Source: Aquimarina sp. RZ0
Lineage (GTDB): Bacteria; Bacteroidota; Bacteroidia; Flavobacteriales; Flavobacteriaceae
Reading direction: 5' to 3'
Assembly: GCF_008370685.1 (NCBI RefSeq)
Contig: NZ_VTZU01000071.1
Span: 1 to 33,064, forward strand
Length of the DNA: 33,064 nucleotides
The position numbers were made by a program, and so were the translations under genes. This document shows, in pieces, positions 9,063 through 15,746 of this stretch (the first letter of the stretch is position 1; every line of letters starts with the position of its first letter). The notes beneath the pieces are model-generated. The model did not search any database, was not told the origin of the DNA, and saw only the letters and a list, made by a program, of their open reading frames with translations.

Positions 9063-10118
9063 ATGTTACAACCCTGTCATTCCTATTTGGATATTAACAC
9101 CTCAGATATCTGGAGTTTTGAGTATCAATGTTATTTTGATTCCCCAGAAGAATTCAATGGTTTTTCACGAAGTAAGATCATAAGTAAACTCTACGATAAG
9201 ATCAAAACTATTGCCTATTTAGAAACAAAACCATTTATAACCTACCAAAATTTTGTGACTGGAGATGCTGATCAAAAAAGGTATTATGAAAGCAAATTAA
9301 ACCGATTCTTAGGAGCGACTGATTTTTCAGACTATATAAGATTAGAATATTTTTTTGCCAACGATGATGGATACAGTTGTTTTATAGAAAAGATGATTCC
9401 AAAAGATGATATTGATTTTGGGTATTGGTTCGCTCTAAAAATCAGGCAATACGAGTTGGCAGTACAGTATATTAATGACTTTTTGGAGTATCATCTAACA
9501 CATTCTTTTGATCGCTATATCATTGACTATATAGATTTTCTACAAAAAAGAATACTCAGGCAGTATCAAGGCATCTTCTTTTCCTCTAGAGTAGCAGATA
9601 CCGTTAAGGAGTATTTGGAAAGCTATGCGAATAATCCAACATTAGAGATTGAAGAAGATCATACCGAGACCATGCCAGTCAACAAAAACAAGAAAAGAAT
9701 CAGAACAAGGGAGCATTATAATGCATACCACCTAAGCATTCTTAAAAGCAATCCTGATTACTTGCAGGGGTATGGCAACGGTGTATATCATGGATTTTTA
9801 GAACTCATCAAACATCGATTTATAGATGCAAATGAGGATAAAGATTATGATAATTTCAAAAAATTGTTCTCAGGGAAAGGGGTTACCAAATCCAAAAGAT
9901 GTATTTGGTTAGAAGGAAACATCTATCTAAAACTGTTTGTTCGCTATATGCTACAAACCGGAAAGATCGAACCGATGGGCAACGAAAACTGGACTACCAC
10001 AATAAAGTGTTTCCTTAACAAAAAAGGAGAAGAATTTGAAGTATCAAAGCTGAAACACGCCAATGGGGGCGTCCCAAAGAAAATAGAGCTTCTCTACAGC
10101 ATTGTAGATTCCCTGTGA
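9063..10118 (+). CDS. RteC-like protein of the mobile region
   Basis: A 351-residue soluble protein without signal peptide or membrane segment. Its plan recalls RteC, the regulator of excision in Bacteroides conjugative transposons: an aromatic N-terminal half with a region about 100-165 (FGYWFALKIRQYELAVQYIN, then DFLEYHL), a linker rich in acidic then basic residues (about 195-215), and a C-terminal helical region starting WLEGNIYLKLFVRYM that ends in a conserved KIELLY motif. Matching is by overall pattern, so this is tentative. It lies between the integrase and an excisionase-type HTH gene, which fits control of element mobility. A decayed copy of its last 80 or so codons lies at 14229-14470, showing that the gene was once duplicated with the downstream module. 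Confidence 0.45.
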   Translation: MLQPCHSYLDINTSDIWSFEYQCYFDSPEEFNGFSRSKIISKLYDKIKTIAYLETKPFITYQNFVTGDADQKRYYESKLNRFLGATDFSDYIRLEYFFANDDGYSCFIEKMIPKDDIDFGYWFALKIRQYELAVQYINDFLEYHLTHSFDRYIIDYIDFLQKRILRQYQGIFFSSRVADTVKEYLESYANNPTLEIEEDHTETMPVNKNKKRIRTREHYNAYHLSILKSNPDYLQGYGNGVYHGFLELIKHRFIDANEDKDYDNFKKLFSGKGVTKSKRCIWLEGNIYLKLFVRYMLQTGKIEPMGNENWTTTIKCFLNKKGEEFEVSKLKHANGGVPKKIELLYSIVDSL

Positions 10119-10228
10119 AAGCAGTAATTACAAGCTTTTTACTGCTTACATCCGCTCTATTGTACTCCATTCTCTACGCTCTACGATATTTTTTGACATA
10201 AAACATCAAAATATAACTCCTCTATGCA

Positions 10229-10305
10229 CAAGGCATCTCCAAAAAATATTGGTGATACACATTTTGTAAACTCTACCCTCTAAGATTTTTACAAAAAATA
10301 CCTTG
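10229..10305 (+). other. Nested inverted repeat in leader (copy 1)
   Basis: Outer arms CAAGGCAT and ATACCTTG (one mismatch) enclose inner arms TTTTGTAAA and TTTACAAAA. The same nested pattern is at 14636-14712 in copy 2, where the outer arms are perfect (CAAGGCAT / ATGCCTTG). It may be a structured leader RNA or a DNA hairpin used by the element. Confidence 0.45.
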
Positions 10306-10346
10306 ATATCTTTTGTTATTTAGCCCGAGATATATCAATAAACAAC

Positions 10347-10362
10347 AGCTTTACGTAAAGCT
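10347..10362. promoter_or_regulatory. 16-bp perfect palindrome, copy 1
   Basis: AGCTTTACGTAAAGCT is a perfect palindrome. The copy-2 counterpart (14754-14769) is AGCATTACGTAATGCT: two positions changed, one on each arm, so symmetry is kept. In copy 2 it ends 27 bases before the HTH start codon. In copy 1 a MITE now separates it from the gene. It is a candidate operator for the HTH protein. Confidence 0.6.
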
Positions 10363-10371
10363 CATTTCTAA

Positions 10372-10526
10372 GAGCTTGTTTAAAAACCTTACTTCCTGAA
10401 AACAAATATTTTAAGAACCGTGAGCTTACTTCAAATAATTAAAATATCTCAATATTCTCATCATTTGAAGTGTGCTCAGAACCTCAAACTATTGATTTTC
10501 AATTTGTATTCTTTTTAAACATACTC
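10372..10526. mobile_element. MITE, 155 bp, mobilised by the IS5-family element
   Basis: The ends are inverted repeats: GAGCTTGTTTAAAAA on the left and, read inward from the right, GAGTATGTTTAAAAA (13 of 15 matching). The right end is identical over its first 15 bases to the termini of the IS at 17104-17987. TAA is duplicated on both sides (10369-10371 and 10527-10529). The paralogous leader at 14770-14785 has a single TAA and no insert, so it is the empty site. The interior has a second inverted repeat (10422-10436 against 10463-10477) and no gene. It sits between the palindrome and the HTH start codon. Confidence 0.88.
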
Positions 10527-10547
10527 TAATTTCAAAAACAATAGTAT

Positions 10548-10895
10548 ATGAGCAATTTATCAAAACCATTATTTTCTTTAACCATTGAAGAATACAAAGA
10601 ATTACAAAGAGAACTTTTTAATGAACAAGCAGAACGATTAGCACAAAATAACACGAGTACATCCATCCCAAAAGAGGATAAAGACCTTATCTTTTTAGAG
10701 GAAGTATGTGAAATAACAGGCTATACCAAGCCTACCCTATATTCCAAGATCAGTAGGTTTGAAATCCCGGTACTCTCCAGAGGGAAACCTCTTACTTTTT
10801 CTAAAAAAGAGATTATCGAGTGGATACATCAAGGGAAACCCCATACGTTGGAGCAAGAAGCCGATGCGTATATAAAAAGATCTATCCCAAAATAA
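10548..10895 (+). CDS. Excisionase-type helix-turn-helix protein, copy 1
   Basis: A 115-residue DNA-binding protein. The C-terminal half (about 43-95) is a MerR-like / HTH_17 excisionase domain: LEEVCEITGYTKPTLYSKIS supplies the helix-turn-helix and the following RGKPLTFSKKEIIEWI the wing. The N-terminal 30 residues are helical. It is a close duplicate of the protein at 14797-15144, with most differences packed into residues 28-41 between the helix and the HTH. Such proteins act as recombination directionality factors or local regulators of mobile elements. A MITE is inserted just upstream, so this copy has lost its native leader spacing. A frameshifted small ORF begins 7 bases after its stop. 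Confidence 0.85.
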   Translation: MSNLSKPLFSLTIEEYKELQRELFNEQAERLAQNNTSTSIPKEDKDLIFLEEVCEITGYTKPTLYSKISRFEIPVLSRGKPLTFSKKEIIEWIHQGKPHTLEQEADAYIKRSIPK

Positions 10896-10901
10896 TGTTT
10901 T

Positions 10902-11085
10902 ATGATGACAAGAAAAGATTGTACCCGTAATACTTCATTATGGGTTGAAAATATTGAGCTATACTTTACGACAATTTGACCCTGATGTAGTAGTACATTT
11001 AGAACCTCAATACGCCGTAAGACCAACTAAAAAGGAAGGTACACCTTTAGAAAACTACATGGTAAACCAAATGGTACACCATTAG
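10902..11085 (+). pseudogene. Small ORF after HTH gene, frameshifted in copy 1
   Basis: This is the counterpart of the 69-codon ORF at 15151-15360. A one-base insertion at about codon 10 (CGTAATACTTC here, CGTAAAACTC in copy 2) stops the frame after 25 codons. The original frame resumes as HYGLKILSY and runs to a stop at 11083. If the copy-2 ORF is real, this copy is broken. If it is not coding, the indel simply shows lack of constraint. Confidence 0.35.
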
Positions 11086-11103
11086 AAAATCAAAGGGTAA
11101 ACC
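11038..11103. repeat. GGTNNACC palindrome series, copy 1
   Basis: Four sites start at 11038 (GGTACACC), 11061 (GGTAAACC), 11073 (GGTACACC) and 11096 (GGTAAACC), spaced 23, 12 and 23 bases. Copy 2 has the same series plus one additional 12-base unit. Spacing close to one and two helical turns suggests binding sites on one face of the DNA. Confidence 0.65.
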
Positions 11104-11244
11104 ACGGTACGTATTTTGTAAATCCTTTTCTACAGGGGACACTCCTAGTTTGTTAATTAGAATAGAAAATCAAGTTGTTGTTTACAAAGACATACATATG
11201 GGTAACAGAGATTTTGAGATGCGTATTTTCCAAAAAACACACAG

Positions 11245-11282
11245 CCCGATCCAGTGAAGAATACACATCGAATCGGGATGTG
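11245..11282 (+). other. Interleaved stems (pseudoknot-like), copy 1
   Basis: CCCGAT (11245-11250) pairs with ATCGGG (11272-11277), and CACATC (11264-11269) pairs with GATGTG (11277-11282). The two stems interleave as in an H-type pseudoknot, or are alternative hairpins. The same bases recur at 15505-15542, where one substitution extends the first stem by a pair. It lies in the strongly conserved noncoding tail. Confidence 0.4.
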
Positions 11283-11316
11283 GATTCGCTAAAAAACAAG
11301 CAACTCGATTCAGATT

Positions 11317-11463
11317 CTACAAATTCGTAACAATATTTTTTTTGATCTTACGGTAATGCGTACCTTTTTGGGGAGATATTTTATAGATCACTTTATCATA
11401 TCTCACCAACATGTTTTTAATAGTAAATGATCTTTTCATATTTAACCTTTTGTTTGGTAACAT
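11317..11463 (-). CDS. Possible small basic protein, copy 1
   Basis: A 48-codon frame (MLPNKRLNMKRSFTIKN at its start, ending KKNIVTNL) on the strand opposite the HTH gene. The same frame is open at 15577-15723 in copy 2. Between copies the visible changes in it are Arg/Lys, a synonymous Thr codon and Lys/Arg, which fits protein-level constraint, though the number of changes is small. No family is recognised. It could instead be an accidental frame inside a conserved DNA element. The 26-bp array begins 38 bases upstream of its start. Confidence 0.35.
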   Translation of the reverse strand: MLPNKRLNMKRSFTIKNMLVRYDKVIYKISPQKGTHYRKIKKNIVTNL

Positions 11464-11500
11464 ACATTTGTTCTTTCCAGAAAATGAAATACAACTATTT

Positions 11501-11680
11501 GCTGGAACTATTTCCTATAAGGAGGAGCTGTAACTATTCCCTATAAGGAGCTGCTGCAACTATTTCCTATAAGAGTGAGCTGCAACTATTCTCTTAGGAA
11601 GGAGCTGCAACTATTCCCTATAGGAGTGAGCTGGAACTATTCTCTTAGGAAGGAGCTGCATCTATTCCTTATACATTTTA
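11501..11680. repeat. Tandem array of seven 25-26 bp units (copy 1)
   Basis: Units begin with GCTG at 11501, 11527, 11553, 11579, 11604, 11630 and 11655. The consensus reads GCTGCAACTATT followed by YCCTATAAGGAGGA. Each unit carries a near-palindromic core around CCTATAGG. Units of 25 and 26 bp partly alternate. The array is directly repeated without unique spacers, so it is not a CRISPR. A shorter, rearranged version lies at 15747-15888. It may be an iteron-like binding array. Confidence 0.85.
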
Positions 11681-11711
11681 CTATAGCAATGACTTCAAGT
11701 ATTTCCTATAG

Positions 11712-12227
11712 TCGCATATCGGATTAGTTATTTGATTCTTCCATATCATTAAATAGATATTACAATTTCATTTATCAAAAAGGGAATCATTTCCAAAGTA
11801 AAGTATGTAATTGACATTTCTAATATGTAATGTGGAATAGGGAGTTTTTTTAGTACTTTTAAATGTGTTTGCTCTGGATCAAATTATGAAAAGAACTCGA
11901 AATCTTTTTTCTATTTGGATTAAAATTGGGGTAAAAAGATAACCAGCTTCGTCAATTTATCGCCAAATGAAGCTTGTTCCTCTCATCAAGAAGAAAAAGA
12001 TATTCTTTGGATTTGTAGCAAAATTATATAGATCTTGCATCTTGGTTCTGGTCAAAAACAAATCTCCTATATACAAGTACAAATTTATGAAGTTGATTTG
12101 GAATAAGGAGAATGGAAGATTTTTAATTACTAACGGTCTCAAAAAGTAAACATTCGAGTAACTACAGTGTGATTTTTTCTCAATATCAGATATCAGTTCC
12201 TCTAATTTCAAAAAGCAACTAAAATAT
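11712..12227. other. Gap before the HA-repeat gene
   Basis: No supported gene in about 515 bases. Short overlapping frames on both strands (11967-12149 on +, 11957-12211 on -) have no recognisable features. The last 30 bases resemble the HTH-gene leaders: TCTAATTTCAAAAA at 12201-12214 is identical to the sequence just before both HTH genes. Confidence 0.45.
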
Positions 12228-14156
12228 ATGGGTAATCAAGATTATAAACTTAACGTAGCTAAAAAAAGAATAGCGAACATTAAGGAATCGATAAAAAACA
12301 ATCATCCTGTTGATAGCTCTGATAAAAAATGGTTACAAGATCAGAAGAGCATATATAAAAATAACCCCAAAGGTTTCGATAAAGAAAGAATGATTATGCT
12401 GGATTCATTGATTCCCCTATTAGGTTATGATTGGAGAGAAGGCAGAAATTATTTTAATAATCTTCGAGAAAAGAACATCAACGAAATTCGAGAATTATTA
12501 AAACAAAGAAAACCTTTGACTCCTAAACTCTTAGCATGGTTGAAAATGCATCGAAAGCAATATAAAGAAAAACCAGAAAGTTTTAGTCACGATCATGTTG
12601 CTTTGTTAAATAGTTTTATCCCTATGGGCTATAACTGGCTGGAAAACAATAACGATATAAAGAATAAAAAAATTCAAGAAAGAAATGTAACTGAAATTCG
12701 AGAATTATTAAAACAAGGAAAACCTTTGCCAAATCAACTCCTAGCCTGGTTGAATCGACAGCAAATACAATATAAAAAAAAACCAGATAATTATAGTAGT
12801 GAACGTATTGCCTTGTTGGATAGTCTTACCCCTCTTTTAGGATATTCGTGGAAACAACGTTATCGCAAACGAGAAGAGAAAAGTGTGAGGATGATTAATA
12901 AATTATCCTCTGCATTAAAAAGCAAGCGAAAACTACCTAATGATGCCAGGCAATGGCTTAATAAACAACGGCAATTGTATAATGCTCACCCTGAAACCTA
13001 TTCTCAAACAAACAAAAAAAAGCTAGATGCATTGAACCCTCTATTAGGGTATGATTGGAAAATTTTTCAGAAACCATGTATCTTTTTATCATTCCCTGAA
13101 CGTATTGCTCATATAAAAAAAGAGCTAGAGTCTGGTAATGAACTGCAACTAGCAGGCAAAATGTGGATTGCTGCGCGCAAGAAGATGTATCTAAAAAATC
13201 CTTCAGACATTACCACCGAACAATTAACTTTACTCAATGAACTTAACCCTTTACTGAAAAAACCGTGGAATGCACCATCCAAAAACTCAAAATTAAAACG
13301 AAAAAAGTTTCTTGACCACATCAAAGAGATCAAGCAACAAAACACCTCATATGAAACACTTACGCAAAGACAAAAAGAATGGCTTCAAATACAACGCAAA
13401 AAATACCATCAAAATAAAGAAGGGTTTAATAAAGAAAAAGTAAAAAGATTGAATGCTTTGACCCCTATACTTGGACGGGATTGGAAAAAATTTGTATTGA
13501 AGAATAGAACGTCAAGAAGAACCTTTGATCAGATTATTGAGGAGATTATAAATAAATTAACGTTAAAAATACCATTACATCAAAAAGAAAAACAATGGTT
13601 GATAGAAAAGCGAAATGCTTATAAAAAAAGTATAATTTCAAAGGAGGATATCGCAAAACTAGATCAACTTATCGCTTTGTTGGGATACGACTGGAAAGTA
13701 AAACAAAGACACGATGCACCTCGTAAAACATTTGACCAATACATCATTGATATAAAAAAAGCACTTACTACCGGCGGAAAAATATCAAACCAACAAAGGG
13801 GTTTTTTATCGAAGCAACGTAAATTCTATCATCGCGCCCCAAAGCAATACCGTCTTTATAAAATCAGGGAGTTAGACAACTTGTCATTATTACTGCAAGA
13901 AGACTGGAAAATAAGTAAAATTTCATATCCAAAAAAACTCAGTTTTGAAGAAGCCCTGGCTGGGATTCGCCATCAACTAATCTTAAACAAAAAGTTATCC
14001 TCAAGACAAAAATCCTGGTTACGCAGGTATCGTTATATCTACAGAAAAGATCCTGATAGTTTTAATCCTGATAAGTTAGTTGTATTAAACTTACTGAACA
14101 TAGTTTTAGGGTATGATTGGAAGTCTTATGAAATAGAAAAAGATCATAAATCTTAA
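12228..14156 (+). CDS. Nine tandem helicase-associated (HA)-like repeats
   Basis: A 642-residue, very basic protein built entirely of about nine repeats of 66-72 residues. Each repeat has a first helix (RxxxIKxxL), a central W-L-x-x-x-R-x-x-Y motif, and a closing L-x-x-L-x-P-L-L-G-Y-D-W-K signature. Closing signatures include LLGYDWRE (repeat 1), MGYNWLEN (2), LLGYSWKQ (3), LLGYDWKI (4), LLKKPWNA (5, degenerate), ILGRDWKK (6), LLGYDWKV (7), LLQEDWKI (8) and VLGYDWKS (9). This resembles the helicase-associated domain found repeated in some bacterial proteins, which is thought to bind nucleic acid. There is no helicase, nuclease or other catalytic domain. It lies between the two module copies, so it may be their cargo or a DNA-organising partner. 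Its leader matches that of the HTH genes. Confidence 0.8.
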   Translation: MGNQDYKLNVAKKRIANIKESIKNNHPVDSSDKKWLQDQKSIYKNNPKGFDKERMIMLDSLIPLLGYDWREGRNYFNNLREKNINEIRELLKQRKPLTPKLLAWLKMHRKQYKEKPESFSHDHVALLNSFIPMGYNWLENNNDIKNKKIQERNVTEIRELLKQGKPLPNQLLAWLNRQQIQYKKKPDNYSSERIALLDSLTPLLGYSWKQRYRKREEKSVRMINKLSSALKSKRKLPNDARQWLNKQRQLYNAHPETYSQTNKKKLDALNPLLGYDWKIFQKPCIFLSFPERIAHIKKELESGNELQLAGKMWIAARKKMYLKNPSDITTEQLTLLNELNPLLKKPWNAPSKNSKLKRKKFLDHIKEIKQQNTSYETLTQRQKEWLQIQRKKYHQNKEGFNKEKVKRLNALTPILGRDWKKFVLKNRTSRRTFDQIIEEIINKLTLKIPLHQKEKQWLIEKRNAYKKSIISKEDIAKLDQLIALLGYDWKVKQRHDAPRKTFDQYIIDIKKALTTGGKISNQQRGFLSKQRKFYHRAPKQYRLYKIRELDNLSLLLQEDWKISKISYPKKLSFEEALAGIRHQLILNKKLSSRQKSWLRRYRYIYRKDPDSFNPDKLVVLNLLNIVLGYDWKSYEIEKDHKS

Positions 14157-14228
14157 CGATGGGGAACTATGGGATACGAAAAGGGATACTATTTTTACCT
14201 GTTAAAGAGAAAAAATGACAAGAGAATA

Positions 14229-14470
14229 GAAAGACAAAAAGATTCGTTTGGTCAGGGGGTAAAATATATCTGAAACTTTTTGTACATTATATGATAAAAT
14301 CTAAAAAAATAGAACCGATGGGTAATGAAAATTGGACAACGACGGTAAAATGCTTTTTAGATAAAAACGGAAAAGAGCTTGAATTACTTTAATATTACCC
14401 CATCTTCAATACGCTAATGAGGTACCCCGAAAAAATAAATCTATTGTACAAAATAGTAGATCTTATATAG
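14229..14470 (+). pseudogene. Decayed 3' fragment of the RteC-like gene
   Basis: Translation gives KRFVWSGGKIYLKLFVHYM followed by KIEPMGNENWTTTVKCFLD, matching the C-terminal part of the protein at 9063-10118. The frame then ends at a TAA (14390-14392). A shifted frame recovers KINLLYKIVDLI and a stop at 14470, aligned with the intact KIELLYSIVDSL ending. The upstream part of the gene is missing. It is followed by module copy 2 in the same order as the intact locus, so the ancestral duplicated unit included at least this gene's 3' end. Confidence 0.82.
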
Positions 14471-14575
14471 TACCCTAACGAATGAGAAAATAGTGATGAG
14501 TTCTACAATGACTTCCACTACTCTCAATTGTCTTTTTACAACGTACCTTTTGTCTATATACTAAAAACACGCGCT
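14471..14575. other. Short spacer before module copy 2
   Basis: About 100 bases with no gene. Homology to the copy-1 locus is weak here and resumes sharply at 14576. Confidence 0.3.
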
Positions 14576-14635
14576 ATTCTCTACCCTCTACGATTTTCTT
14601 TGACATAAAACATCAAAATATAATCCCTCTATGCA

Positions 14636-14712
14636 CAAGGCATCTCCAAAAAATACTGGTGGTAAACATTTTGTAAACTCTATCCTCTACGATTTTTACA
14701 AAAAATGCCTTG
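14636..14712 (+). other. Nested inverted repeat in leader (copy 2)
   Basis: Perfect outer arms CAAGGCAT (14636-14643) and ATGCCTTG (14705-14712) enclose inner arms TTTTGTAAA and TTTACAAAA. This is the better-formed version of the structure at 10229-10305. It may be an RNA leader element or a single-strand DNA hairpin. Confidence 0.5.
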
Positions 14713-14753
14713 ATATCTTTTGTTATTTAGCCCCAGATATATCAATAAAATAC

Positions 14754-14769
14754 AGCATTACGTAATGCT
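14754..14769. promoter_or_regulatory. 16-bp perfect palindrome, copy 2
   Basis: AGCATTACGTAATGCT ends 27 bases before the HTH start codon. It differs from the copy-1 palindrome by one base on each arm, both needed to keep perfect symmetry. It is a candidate operator for the adjacent HTH protein. Confidence 0.62.
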
Positions 14770-14796
14770 CATTTCTAATTTCAAAAACAATAGTAT

Positions 14797-15144
14797 ATGA
14801 GCAATTTATCAAAACCATTATTTTCTTTAACCATTGAAGAATATAAAGAATTACAAAGAGAACTTTTTAATGAACAAGAGAAACGATTTATAGAAAATAA
14901 CAAAACCACTTCTACCTCAAAAGAGGATAAAGACCTTATCTTTTTAGAGGAAGTATGTGAAATAACAGGCTATACCAGGCCTACCCTATATTCCAAGATC
15001 AGTAGGTTTGAAATCCCGGTACTCTCCAGAGGGAAACCCCTTACTTTTTCTAAAAAAGAGATCATCGAGTGGATACATCAAGGGAAACCCCATACGTTGG
15101 AGCAAAAAGCCGATGCGTATATAAAAAGATCCACTCCAAAATAG
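14797..15144 (+). CDS. Excisionase-type helix-turn-helix protein, copy 2
   Basis: A 115-residue duplicate of the protein at 10548-10895, with the same HTH_17 domain (LEEVCEITGYTRPTLYSKIS and the RGKPLTFSKKEIIEWI wing). The two proteins are nearly identical outside residues 28-41, where EKRFIENNKTTSTS replaces AERLAQNNTSTSIP. This copy keeps the uninterrupted leader with the palindrome close to the start codon, so it is more likely the normally regulated one. A 69-codon ORF starts 6 bases after the stop. Two slightly different copies could bind the same sites and form mixed dimers; that is inference. Confidence 0.85.
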   Translation: MSNLSKPLFSLTIEEYKELQRELFNEQEKRFIENNKTTSTSKEDKDLIFLEEVCEITGYTRPTLYSKISRFEIPVLSRGKPLTFSKKEIIEWIHQGKPHTLEQKADAYIKRSTPK

Positions 15145-15150
15145 TGTGTT

Positions 15151-15360
15151 ATGATGACAAGAAAAGATTGTACCCGTAAAACTCATTATGGGTTGAAAAT
15201 ATTGAGCTATATTTTACGACAATTTGACCCTGATGTAGTAGTACATTTAGAACCTCAATACGCCGTAAGATCAACTAAAAAGGGAGGTACACCTTTAGAA
15301 AACTACATGGTAAACCATAAGGTATACCAAATGGTTTACCATTGGAAAATCATAGGGTAA
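15151..15360 (+). CDS. Possible small protein after HTH gene
   Basis: A 69-codon frame starting 6 bases after the HTH gene (MMTRKDCTRKTHYGLKILSY, then a run ending in LEPQYAVR). It has no recognised domain. Its second half is made by the GGTNNACC palindrome series; the 12-bp periodicity equals four codons, so unit gain keeps the frame. In copy 1 the frame is broken by one inserted base. It may be a genuine short gene or an accidental frame across a repeat region. Confidence 0.3.
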   Translation: MMTRKDCTRKTHYGLKILSYILRQFDPDVVVHLEPQYAVRSTKKGGTPLENYMVNHKVYQMVYHWKIIG

Positions 15361-15363
15361 ACC
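15286..15363. repeat. GGTNNACC palindrome series, copy 2
   Basis: Five sites start at 15286 (GGTACACC), 15309 (GGTAAACC), 15321 (GGTATACC), 15333 (GGTTTACC) and 15356 (GGTAAACC), spaced 23, 12, 12 and 23 bases. ATGGTAAACCAT at 15307 and ATGGTTTACCAT at 15331 are reverse complements of each other. One more 12-bp unit is present than in copy 1. Confidence 0.7.
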
Positions 15364-15504
15364 ACGGTAGGTATTTTGTAAATCCTTTTCTACAGGGGAC
15401 ACTCCTAGTTTGTTAATTAGAATAGAAAATCAAGTTGTTGTTTACAAAGACATACATATGGGTAACAGAGATTTTGAGATGCGTATTTTCCAAAAAACAC
15501 ACAG

Positions 15505-15542
15505 CCCGATCCAGTGAAGAATACACATCGGATCGGGATGTG
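15505..15542 (+). other. Interleaved stems (pseudoknot-like), copy 2
   Basis: Same arrangement as 11245-11282: CCCGATC pairs with GATCGGG (seven pairs here) and CACATC with GATGTG, in interleaved order. The single substitution between copies lengthens the first stem. Confidence 0.4.
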
Positions 15543-15576
15543 GATTTGCTAAAAAACAAGCAACTCGATTCAGATT

Positions 15577-15723
15577 CTACAAATTCGTAACAATATTTTT
15601 TTTGATCTTACGGTAATGCGTACCTCTTTGGGGAGATATTTTATAGATCACTTTATCATATCTCACCAACATGTTTTTAATGGTAAATGATCTTTTCATA
15701 TTTAACTTTTTGTTTGGTAACAT
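15577..15723 (-). CDS. Possible small basic protein, copy 2
   Basis: The counterpart of 11317-11463: a 48-codon frame from MLPNKKLNMKRSF to KKNIVTNL. The frame is open further upstream in this copy (to 15780), but the shared part begins at the Met at 15723, so that start is preferred. No family is recognised. Conservative changes between copies support coding, weakly. Confidence 0.35.
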   Translation of the reverse strand: MLPNKKLNMKRSFTIKNMLVRYDKVIYKISPQRGTHYRKIKKNIVTNL

Positions 15724-15746
15724 ACATTTGTTCTTTCCAGAGAATG

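Larger units (their letters stand above)
10169..11711. repeat. Duplicated module, copy 1
   Basis: Direct repeat of 14576-15830. It contains a leader with nested inverted repeats, the HTH gene, a frameshifted small ORF, GGTNNACC sites, a 390-bp tail and a tandem array. Copy 1 differs from copy 2 by a 155-bp MITE in the leader, a one-base insertion in the small ORF, one fewer 12-bp GGTNNACC unit, and more complete 26-bp units. Over 11101-11490 against 15361-15750 I count about eight substitutions and no gaps. Confidence 0.9.

Noticed and set aside
11501..11680. CRISPR-like repeat array
   Set aside because: Units are contiguous 25-26 bp direct repeats with no unique spacers, and no cas genes are present.
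11957..12211. Overlapping frames on both strands before the HA-repeat gene
   Set aside because: Both are low complexity, mutually antisense and without homology that I can recognise.
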